From the NCBI GenBank assembly GCA_028285685.1, contig JANQOR010000041.1, positions 248,001 through 312,000 on the forward strand: DNA of 64,000 nucleotides. Reading direction: 5' to 3'. Position 1 is the stretch's first letter; every line of letters starts with the position of its first letter. This DNA comes from Cyclobacteriaceae bacterium (GTDB taxonomy: Bacteria > Bacteroidota > Bacteroidia > Cytophagales > Cyclobacteriaceae). This document shows, piece after piece, positions 1 to 7,700 of the stretch. Position numbers and translations under genes: made by a program. The notes below the pieces were generated by a model. That model searched no databases. It had not been told where the DNA came from and saw nothing but the letters and a program-made list of their open reading frames with translations.

Positions 1-58
1 GTTTATCAAATTCCTCTGATAGAACTGCTTTCCAACTCTTTTCAATTCGTACATCCAT
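1..58 (-). CDS. ung: Uracil-DNA glycosylase, N-terminal fragment (cut by window edge)
   Basis: Reading the minus strand from the ATG at 58-56 gives 19 codons beginning MDVRIEKSWK and continuing to EEFDK, which matches the usual start of family 1 uracil-DNA glycosylases (Ung) in Bacteroidota. Ung removes uracil from DNA and starts base-excision repair. Only the N-terminus lies in the window, so no catalytic motif can be seen and the call rests on this short stretch alone. The gene diverges from apaG with a 68-bp spacer. Confidence 0.6.
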   Translation of the reverse strand, partial: MDVRIEKSWKAVLSEEFDK

Positions 59-126
59 TATCTTGACTACTTAGTCGTAAATTTTGGCAAATTATATTCA
101 AATTATTATAAATTGTTGCATCTATA

Positions 127-513
127 ATGATTACAGGAGTAACCAAAGGAATTAAGGTTTCAGTCGAGACAAATTACCAGCCTGAACATTCTCAGCCTGC
201 TCACGAACATTTCGTTTTTACCTACAGGATCACTATTGAAAACAATAGTGGCAACACAGTCCAGCTGAAGTCGCGGCATTGGGATATCTCGGACGCAGCC
301 TACCCTAAGCATGAGGTGGATGGGGATGGTGTTGTTGGCAAACAACCAATATTGGAACCTGGGGAAATTCACCAGTACGTTTCCGGATGCAATCTTAGAT
401 CTGGTATTGGAAAAATGTCCGGATACTATACCATGGAAAAGATTGTTGATGGGAAAATCTTTGATGTTGAAATTCCTGAGTTCATAATGGTCGTCCCTTT
501 CAAACTCAACTAG
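127..513 (+). CDS. apaG: ApaG domain protein
   Basis: A 128-residue protein of the ApaG family, a small beta-sandwich fold linked genetically to Co2+/Mg2+ tolerance and related to the FBXO3 domain. It shows the family's glycine-rich loop around residues 64-71 (VDGDGVVG), an LEPGE segment at about 76-80 and a GxMxGxY-like stretch near 95-101. The length matches the family norm (about 125-130). The molecular function is not established; the name is by family. The next gene starts 2 bp after its stop, so the two are probably cotranscribed. Confidence 0.9.
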   Translation: MITGVTKGIKVSVETNYQPEHSQPAHEHFVFTYRITIENNSGNTVQLKSRHWDISDAAYPKHEVDGDGVVGKQPILEPGEIHQYVSGCNLRSGIGKMSGYYTMEKIVDGKIFDVEIPEFIMVVPFKLN

Positions 514-515
514 GG

Positions 516-1286
516 TTGAATGACTCTCCGCTTTTTACCTTCTTTAGCTACCTAAAGTATTCAACCAAAGCTGTTGGCGCTCACTCACTTCATTCTCCAT
601 TTGTCTTCAAGGTATTCAACAAGATTATCAAAAAGTCTCAACACTTCAGGATTGCAGATATCGAAAAAGTCAGGAAAAAGCTCAGAAACAATCATGAAAT
701 CATCGATGTGATCGATTTTAAAAACCGTATCAGCAGAAAGAAAACTATAAGCTCGATTGCAAAAACTTCACTTAGCAAATCGAAGTTTTCAGCATTTCTT
801 CATCTTCTAGTAAATGAGCTTGCTGCCAGAACAGTGCTGGAAACAGGAACATCTTTAGGTGTAAACTCCCTCTATTTAGCTTGGACTTCCGCAACAAGGG
901 TAATCACCATTGAAGCATCGCCGATATTATGTCAACTCGCCAAAAACGAATTCGAAAAATCATCACAGCAGAAAATATTGATTGAGTCTGGTGATGTAAA
1001 TGAAAGGTTTTCGTCAACACTTATCCGACACCAACCGGATTTTATATTCCTGGATGCAGATCACAGAGGTAGCACCATTAGAAACCAGGTTGATCAAATA
1101 CTAGAGCTTTCAAAGCCGGTAAAATGCATAGTCATTCATGACATTTACTGGTCTCAAGATATGAACCAGGCATGGAAAGAGTTGGTCAGAGACCAACGAT
1201 TCACCTTGTCTATTGACATCTTCCAGGCAGGTATCTTATTTCCATCAAAGGGTATGGAAAAGCAACATTTTACGTTACGATTTTAA
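516..1286 (+). CDS. Class I SAM-dependent O-methyltransferase-like protein
   Basis: A 256-residue protein with a Rossmann-type methyltransferase core: motif I, VLETGTSLGVNS, near residue 107 and an acidic FLDADH strand near 178, as in the caffeoyl-CoA/catechol O-methyltransferase-like group. The N-terminal HSLHSPFVF stretch is typical of a Bacteroidota-specific version of this family. No ATG lies in frame upstream of the conserved region; the likely start is TTG at 516. An ATG at 520 is out of frame and quickly hits a stop. The substrate is unknown. It follows apaG almost without a gap. Confidence 0.75.
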   Translation: MNDSPLFTFFSYLKYSTKAVGAHSLHSPFVFKVFNKIIKKSQHFRIADIEKVRKKLRNNHEIIDVIDFKNRISRKKTISSIAKTSLSKSKFSAFLHLLVNELAARTVLETGTSLGVNSLYLAWTSATRVITIEASPILCQLAKNEFEKSSQQKILIESGDVNERFSSTLIRHQPDFIFLDADHRGSTIRNQVDQILELSKPVKCIVIHDIYWSQDMNQAWKELVRDQRFTLSIDIFQAGILFPSKGMEKQHFTLRF

Positions 1287-1326
1287 ACTTTTGATTCGAT
1301 AGTTTTGCAAACTATTAAAAAATCCG

Positions 1327-2256
1327 ATGGAAGAACCTCGATCAAACGAATCTCAAAAGTCAAAGGAGACTAAATCCATAACGAGAACGCATATTCTAAT
1401 CGCAATTCTTGTTTTGCTACTATCCGTGGTTATTTTCTTTTTTTGGCAAAACAAACAACTAGAAGAAGAACGACAAAGACAACAGCAGGAGATCAGTGAA
1501 ACTTACTTGAAGCTCGATTCGATCTCCTCGGAGCTGGACGTCAGAATTGAGACAATTCGAGAACTAGGAGGTGAAATAGACACATTAGTCGCTTTGAAGG
1601 CTGAGCTTGAAAATGATAAGAAGAACTTACTGGTTAGTCAAAGAAGCCAGCGTGCTCAAATTAGCAGGCTTAATGAACGTGTCTCAGGATATCGCGAGTT
1701 ATTATTAATAAAAGATCAAGAAATTGAGGAGCTAAAGGTCCTCAACGAACAACTGGTAGAAGAAAACACAACGCTTAAAGTTGAGAAAAATCAGCTAAAT
1801 GAATCCATAAACAAGTTGCAGGAAGATGCAGAGGAGCTAGAAACCAAAGTAGCGGTAGCATCCCGATTGCAGATTGAAGGTTTGGCAGTGTATGCGGTAA
1901 ATGATGCTGGTCGAGAACGTCTGCAAGAATTTAGAAATAGACACATTAGCAGGTTAAAAATACAATTCACGGTTCTTGACAACGAAATCGCACCTGTTGA
2001 AGGTAAAGAACTGTTGCTTCGATTAACTGCTCCAGACGGTAACGTTCTATTTGACGTCAGCAGAGGATCAGGATCATTCACTTTTGAGGGAAGAGAGCTA
2101 TTTTATACTGCAAAACAGGAAATTCTTTACGATAAGACCAGCCAACTTGTGACATTCATGCATGACAAAGGAAGCGATTACAATGTAGGCCAGCATAAAG
2201 TAGAAGTCTACACGGATGATTATCTAATCGGAACTGGAATGTTCATGGTGAAATAG
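1327..2256 (+). CDS. Membrane-anchored coiled-coil protein of unknown function
   Basis: A 309-residue protein. A short hydrophilic N-terminus is followed by one hydrophobic segment (about residues 22-40) and then a long charged, Glu/Lys/Gln-rich heptad region (about 43-180) predicted to form a coiled coil. The C-terminal part (about 185-309) looks globular and beta-rich, with VEGKELLLRL and a final GTGMFMVK. This suggests an inner-membrane protein with a periplasmic coiled coil and sensor- or scaffold-like head. I recognise no named family. It ends 120 bp before the ribosomal rpsF operon, which has its own promoter. Confidence 0.7.
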   Translation: MEEPRSNESQKSKETKSITRTHILIAILVLLLSVVIFFFWQNKQLEEERQRQQQEISETYLKLDSISSELDVRIETIRELGGEIDTLVALKAELENDKKNLLVSQRSQRAQISRLNERVSGYRELLLIKDQEIEELKVLNEQLVEENTTLKVEKNQLNESINKLQEDAEELETKVAVASRLQIEGLAVYAVNDAGRERLQEFRNRHISRLKIQFTVLDNEIAPVEGKELLLRLTAPDGNVLFDVSRGSGSFTFEGRELFYTAKQEILYDKTSQLVTFMHDKGSDYNVGQHKVEVYTDDYLIGTGMFMVK

Positions 2257-2302
2257 GTAATTACTAATTATTCTTTAGTGACTGTTCATTTTCCTAAAAT
2301 CA

Positions 2303-2332
2303 TTGGCAATTATTAAATATTGCCTAATTTTG
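2303..2332 (+). promoter_or_regulatory. Promoter of the rpsF-rpsR-rplI operon
   Basis: TAATTTTG at 2325-2332 matches the Bacteroidota -7 consensus TAnnTTTG. A TTGG at 2303-2306 lies 18 bp upstream in the position of a -33 element. The spacer contains a perfect inverted repeat, GGCAAT (2305-2310) and ATTGCC (2319-2324). The predicted transcript would carry a leader of about 40 nt before the rpsF ATG. Confidence 0.55.
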
Positions 2333-2376
2333 CAGCTCATTTTTCACAAGGAAAAAGTTCTTAATTTAATTAACAC

Positions 2377-2742
2377 ATGAAAAAGAATTACGAGACGGTA
2401 TTCATTATGACTCCCGTTTTGTCTGAAGCTCAGATGAAGGATACTGTCGGAAGATTCAAAAAGGTTCTTACTAGTAATGGTGCTGAAGTCATCAACGAGG
2501 AGAACTGGGGGCTAAGAAAATTGGCCTACCCTATTCAGCATAAAACCACTGGGGTTTATCAACTTTTTGAATTCCTGGCAACTCCTGATACGATCATCAA
2601 ACTTGAGACAGAATTTAGACGGGAAGAGGCAGTTATGCGTTTTTTGACAACTGCATTGGACAAGCACGCTGTTGTTTATAACGAGCGTAGAAGAAAAGGA
2701 GAATTCAACAAGAAAAAAGAAGAGAAGGAGGCTGTAGCATGA
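2377..2742 (+). CDS. rpsF: 30S ribosomal protein bS6
   Basis: This 121-residue protein is bS6, which binds bS18 on the platform of the small ribosomal subunit. It begins with the family signature [17 protein letters not shown] and contains [10 protein letters not shown] near residue 47, another S6 hallmark. The tail is rich in Lys and Glu, as is common in this phylum. It is the first gene of the S6-S18-L9 operon, and its TGA stop overlaps the rpsR ATG (ATGA), which implies translational coupling. Confidence 0.97.
   Translation: MKKNYETVFIMTPVLSEAQMKDTVGRFKKVLTSNGAEVINEENWGLRKLAYPIQHKTTGVYQLFEFLATPDTIIKLETEFRREEAVMRFLTTALDKHAVVYNERRRKGEFNKKKEEKEAVA
2725..2731 (+). promoter_or_regulatory. Strong Shine-Dalgarno site of rpsR
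   Basis: AAGGAGG lies 7 nt before the rpsR ATG at 2739, inside the 3' end of rpsF. Such a full anti-SD match is unusual in Bacteroidota, where most genes here lack one. It supports the chosen rpsR start and re-initiation at the ATGA overlap. Confidence 0.6.
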
Positions 2743-2990
2743 CATTACAAAACGAACCGATTAACAGGGAACAGAAGAAAGACAAGTATTGTCGCTTCAA
2801 GAAAAACGGCATCAAGTACATCGATTACAAGGATCCCGACTTTCTATTAAAATTTGTAAATGAGCAAGGTAAGATCCTTCCAAGAAGGCTTACAGGAACT
2901 AGTCTCAAATATCAGAGGAAGGTTGCTCAGGCCATCAAGAGATCAAGACACTTGGCTCTTATGCCATACGTTGGAGATTCACTTAAATAA
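2739..2990 (+). CDS. rpsR: 30S ribosomal protein bS18
   Basis: An 83-residue bS18, the partner of bS6 in the small subunit. The recognisable segments are [17 protein letters not shown] in the first half, [20 protein letters not shown] in the middle and RHLALMPYV at the end, all diagnostic of S18. Length and position between rpsF and rplI are canonical. The start ATG overlaps the rpsF stop and has a strong Shine-Dalgarno sequence. Confidence 0.97.
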   Translation: MTLQNEPINREQKKDKYCRFKKNGIKYIDYKDPDFLLKFVNEQGKILPRRLTGTSLKYQRKVAQAIKRSRHLALMPYVGDSLK

Positions 2991-2998
2991 TTGCAACG

Positions 2999-3445
2999 AT
3001 GGAAGTTATATTAAGAGAAGACATACAAGGACTTGGCTACAAGAACGATACGGTCGTTGTTAAGCCAGGGTACGGCAGGAATTTCCTGATCCCTCGAGGC
3101 ATGGCCATAATTGCCAGCAATTCGAACCGTAAGAGAATTGACGAGGAGATCCGACAAGCTGCTCATAAGGCGGAAAAGGCAATGAAAGATGCTACTGCTC
3201 TGGCAGAAAAAATCGGAGATCTGGTTTTGGAAATTCCAACCAAAGCTGGAGAAAGTGGCAAAATTTTTGGTGCAATTACTCCACTTCAAGTATCTGAAAA
3301 TCTTGCAATTAAAGGTTTTGAAATCGACAGAAAGAAGATTTCATTCGAAACCAAGATCAAAGAACTTGGCGAGTACAAAGCAATTCTTGATTTGCACAAG
3401 GAAGTGCATCATGCGATAGCCATCAAGGTTATTAGCGAAAGCTAG
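2999..3445 (+). CDS. rplI: 50S ribosomal protein bL9
   Basis: A 148-residue bL9, a two-domain protein joined by a long helix that sits at the base of the L1 stalk. The N-terminal RNA-binding signature, LGYKNDTVVVKPGYGRNF followed by LIPRGMA, is intact. The connecting helix (about 45-75) and the C-terminal domain with GKIFGAIT near 88 follow. Length matches the family. It starts 8 bp after rpsR and is followed by a strong intrinsic terminator, so it ends the operon. Confidence 0.97.
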   Translation: MEVILREDIQGLGYKNDTVVVKPGYGRNFLIPRGMAIIASNSNRKRIDEEIRQAAHKAEKAMKDATALAEKIGDLVLEIPTKAGESGKIFGAITPLQVSENLAIKGFEIDRKKISFETKIKELGEYKAILDLHKEVHHAIAIKVISES

Positions 3446-3466
3446 ATTTTAACAAGAAATAAATTC

Positions 3467-3498
3467 AAAAGCCTTCCCCTCACGGGGAAGGCTTTTTT
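3467..3498 (+). terminator. Intrinsic terminator of the rpsF-rpsR-rplI operon
   Basis: AAAAGCCTTCCCC (3467-3479), a TCAC loop, then GGGGAAGGCTTTTTT (3484-3498) form a long GC-rich stem followed by a T-tract, 21 bp after the rplI stop. Confidence 0.9.
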
Positions 3499-3511
3499 GT
3501 TCCTTCATAAT

Positions 3512-3536
3512 AAAAGGGCGGCTCCTTCAGCCGCCC
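3512..3536 (-). terminator. Intrinsic terminator of the minus-strand TIGR03032 gene
   Basis: GGGCGGCT (3516-3523) and AGCCGCCC (3529-3536) form an 8-bp stem with a CCTTC loop. Read on the minus strand it is followed by TTTTATTAT, so it probably terminates the transcript of the minus-strand gene that ends at 3583. It sits back to back with the rplI terminator. Confidence 0.75.
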
Positions 3537-3582
3537 ACTCTTTGCGATGGAACGTGATCATCCATCGCCGCCTCAGTTGTTG

Positions 3583-4683
3583 TTAATATGTCTTCTCTCT
3601 CTCATCAATCGAGATCATTGTTTTCACTTCGTCCTTTTTTGTCCCAATGAGCAAGGGTTTTCGAACTTGCGGTAGGACTCGGACATCGTATAGTTCTTCA
3701 ATTGCCCCCGACAATCTGATCCAGTGCTCAACAGCACCTGTTAGAAGGTTAACAATCTGGATACCGCAACGAGGCTCTACATTAGCAGATTTCAGGTTAT
3801 CATCTAGCAGCAGATCAGTAAATGTCTTGTTTCTCCTAACTCCCGATACACCGACAATCGCATAGTCACCAACAAAGTCTAATCCTCGCAAGAATCCAGG
3901 GCAAAATGCAATCCGCTCAAATTTTCCGGTTTTTATGTCCACACGTCCAAAATAACCTGAACCGGATTCCAATAGGTACAATTCCCCGTTGTGCCATCGT
4001 GGTGAATGTGGCATGGATAACTGCTCACAAATAATTTCACTTTTTTGTACATCCATCACAATTCCTCCCTCCCTCCTATGATCACGCCAGCCATCGGACA
4101 CATCACTCTGACTAACCATGGTAACATAGGCTGGCTTGCCATCTCGTTCAGCAAGACCATTTAGGTGACATCTATCTTCAGGAACAAGTCTCGAAATGAA
4201 CGGTGGTTTCCAGAGCGGCTTAAAACTATGGGTCTCACTTGTGGTTGCCAGGCAACTAAATAACGTATTGACAAAGACAGGTTTGTCTTCTTCGTCTACC
4301 ATGATATCGTGAATATCTATGTCCCCAGTAGTGTATGCTACCTGAGGCAAATACACCTTATCATATTCCTCGAATTGTCCAGCTTGCAAAGAATTCTCGA
4401 AACGCCATAATTGAAAAAGAGAGCTCATCCAGAAAGTGCTTGCGACAGGTGTTCGACCTAATCCCATGCATCGGTTGAACGTCCGTTCGGTGATGTGAAG
4501 GGTATCATCCTCATTTCTACCTAGCATGAACACCTTGCCCACCTGATAAGTCGTAAAAATCAAGCTAACATCATGAGATTTGAGCCAATTTTGAAACTGG
4601 CGTGATGTAGAAAGCTCAAGAGCGGGAGTATTTTTCTGTTCTCGACTGTATACTCCAGTCATTAGGACGTCCGTATCAATCAT
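3583..4683 (-). CDS. TIGR03032/DUF4915 family protein
   Basis: A 366-residue protein resembling the uncharacterised TIGR03032 family. Family-like stretches are NGLAERDGKPAYVT near residue 178, MPHSPRWHNGELYLL near 225, SGSGYFGRVD near 241 and GFLRGLDFVGDYAIVG near 260, in a repetitive pattern suggesting a beta-propeller or similar all-beta fold. No signal peptide is visible, so it should be cytoplasmic. It lies 85 bp downstream of the giant FG-GAP gene on the same strand and has its own terminator, so cotranscription is possible. No reaction can be assigned. Confidence 0.8.
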   Translation of the reverse strand: MIDTDVLMTGVYSREQKNTPALELSTSRQFQNWLKSHDVSLIFTTYQVGKVFMLGRNEDDTLHITERTFNRCMGLGRTPVASTFWMSSLFQLWRFENSLQAGQFEEYDKVYLPQVAYTTGDIDIHDIMVDEEDKPVFVNTLFSCLATTSETHSFKPLWKPPFISRLVPEDRCHLNGLAERDGKPAYVTMVSQSDVSDGWRDHRREGGIVMDVQKSEIICEQLSMPHSPRWHNGELYLLESGSGYFGRVDIKTGKFERIAFCPGFLRGLDFVGDYAIVGVSGVRRNKTFTDLLLDDNLKSANVEPRCGIQIVNLLTGAVEHWIRLSGAIEELYDVRVLPQVRKPLLIGTKKDEVKTMISIDEREKTY

Positions 4684-4768
4684 TTCGTCTCATATTTTTT
4701 TAAGGAAAACTGACTTGGGCTTACCACAGCCTCTACGTGAGAAATGGCAGCATAAGGTCGACTTCAGG

Positions 4769-7700
4769 CTATTTCTTTATGATCCGATGCATTCCCATTC
4801 GCTTCCCTTCTACCTGAAGCTCAAGGAAATACATTCCTGACTCTAAATCTGAGATCTCTAAGAGCTCCTCATGCCTCTTAGTAGTTTTTTCAATGAAGGT
4901 TCGGCGCAGCACTTTTCCCTCAAGATTCTGTACATTGACTTGTGCATTCCCAATAAAGCCATTTTCCAGAATCAATATAAACTCACCATTAGTCGGATTA
5001 GGATAAAGCCTTACTTCTTCCGTAGTCCAATCCTCAATCCTTAACACCTCCTCCACAGTGATTGTAAACATCTCGTTTACGCTTGCGACCCCGTCATCTA
5101 CTGTAATAGTCACATCATGCGTGCCATCATCGCTCTCGTCCGGAACCCAGTCGAAAACACCAGTCATTATGTCTATATTCATACCCTTGCCTATTGAGGT
5201 AGCATCGAGTGAGTAGGACAATTGCTGCACCGGCTGATCAATGTCAGTCACTGCGACAGCAAATACAATCACATTTCCCTCCAGCGTGGTTTGATTAGGA
5301 ATTGATTCCGGAACCGGTTCTGTGTTTACCTCCGTCACAACAATTGTGAACATCTGAGATATAGCGGTAAGCCCATCTGATACCGTCAGCTCCACTTCAT
5401 ATGTACCGTCTTGACTCTCATTGGGTGTCCATTGAAAAATCCCAGTCGAAGCTTGGACCGTCATGCCAGTACTTGCAGAAGTCGCATCCAAGGTGTAGGT
5501 CAAGAGTTGGGCAGGAGCGTCAACATCGCTCGCTTGAAGATCTAGCACCAACTCAACATTCTCATTTACGGATTGATCTTCAATAACATCCACCACAGGT
5601 GCAACATTCACTTCTTGCACGACAATGGTAAAATTCGCCTCAACGGTTGTGAAGCCATCACTTATCGTTACAGTGGCTAGATGTGCCCCATCCTGATGCT
5701 CTGTTGGTATCCAACGGAATTCCCCAGAAGTCTCATCCAGTGTCATACCCGATGCAGTTGAAATGCCATCAAGTGTGTAATTCAACGCTTGAGTAGGGTT
5801 ATTGGCGTCTGTTGCTGCCAGAATAAATGAAAGCTCACTTTCCTCTTCAACCTGACGATCCGAAATGGTGAGCTTAGGAGCATAGTTGATGTCAATGACA
5901 AAATCATCACTTGCACTTAGTCCATCCTCGTCAGTACTCTTAACCGTGACATGTAATACCCCACCGTCTCCAATCTCAGGGGTTCCAGCAAACGTTCCAG
6001 TTTCTGGATCAAAAGTGAGCCATCCTGGCAATGGAATTCCTCCTACTTGAGTAGCGGAAAGTGTCTGGATATCCTGACTGTTTGCGTTGTTGGGGTCTTC
6101 GAAGGTATTTGCAGGAATAGAAAAGTTGAATGGTTCTTGTTCTGACGCGACGTGATCAGGAAGTGAATTTGCGACAATTGGAGGCATCGGTGTCAATCTT
6201 CCAAGGATGACATAAGCAGCACCTGTATCACTTTGTTCATTCGCATTTGTCCCAGGTGCCCCGATAATTATGTCATCCAGTCCATCGCCGTTGATATCTC
6301 CTGCTGAACTGACTGAATATCCCAAACGATCGCCATCTCCCCCATCAAACCTGAGTCCTTCCGTTTCGTCTACATCTATGACGGCATCAAAAGAAGATGT
6401 TCCAAAGATGACTTGGACAAACCCCTTTACAAAGCCACTTCCGGACGCGCCGACGATTAGATCATCCATTCCATCTCCGTTTAGGTCACCGGCACCGCTT
6501 ACTGACTGACCAACATGGTCGTCTTGCTGAATACCATCCAATCGAAAACCATTGGTTCCGTCTAACTCAGGAAGGTTCAATATTGCGTCAAAGGGTGAAG
6601 TTTTTCCAAAGACAACGTACGCTGACCCTGCGTTACTATGACCGTGGTTTGTACTGTAGGCCCCAATGACAAAATCATCAATTCCGTCACCATTAACATC
6701 TCCCGCCGCACTTACAGCATTTCCTGACTCATCATTCTGAGCACCAATTAGGGAAAACCCATCACTACCATCTAAAGACGAAAGATCAATTTCCGCTGCA
6801 AAAGGATCACTGGAGCCAAAGATTAGATAGCTTGCACCTTCACTTGAGTTGTCATTAAAACCGGATGCGCCAATAACGAAATCATCAATTCCATCACCAT
6901 TGATGTCCCCAGCGCCACTCACAGAAGTACCGGAGCGATCGTTGTTTCCAGTACCGTTAAGTAAAATCCCGTTAGTTCCATCGAGGGTAGACATCGCAAA
7001 CGTCGAGGCGAAATCTGAACCGGAGCCAAAAATCACATAACTTGTACCTGCAAAATTAACTCCGTTGGGGTCTGCTCGAAAAGCACCAACAATTACATCA
7101 TCAATTCCATCACTATTAACATCTCCTCCCCCACTTACCGACTCACCTGACATATCACTAATTGAAACACCGTCTAATCGAAGGCCATTAGACCCATCCA
7201 AGGTGGAAAGATTTACAGATGCGGGCGGTGTCTGATCGGATCCGAATACCACGTAAGTAGATCCTGCATCTGTAATCAGGTTAGCATCTACTCCACTAGT
7301 TCCAATCATCAAATCATCGATCTGATCATTATTAAAGTCTCCTGCATTACTCACAGACCGACCCGCATTATCCGAATTATTAGCTCCATCAAGTCTATAG
7401 CCGTTCATCCCATCCAACTCTGAAAGATTCAATAGAGGATCAAAGCCATCTGTTTTTCCAAAAATTACATAAGCAGATCCTGCTGCAGAGTTTCCGTTGG
7501 GGTCCGCACCATCTGCACCAATGATCAAATCATCAATGCCATCGGCATTAACATCCCCGGCGCCGCTTACAGAAGTTCCCGCAAAATCAAAGCGATTTAC
7601 ACCATCGAGTCGAAATCCGTTCAGCCCTTTCAAATCCGTAAGATCTGTAGGAAAAGACTGAGCATCCAGTACTTCCAGCTTGAAGTGGGTCGTAACCGAC

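Noticed and set aside
2512-2745. 77-codon minus-strand frame over rpsF
   Set aside because: Antisense to a conserved ribosomal gene, with poor composition.
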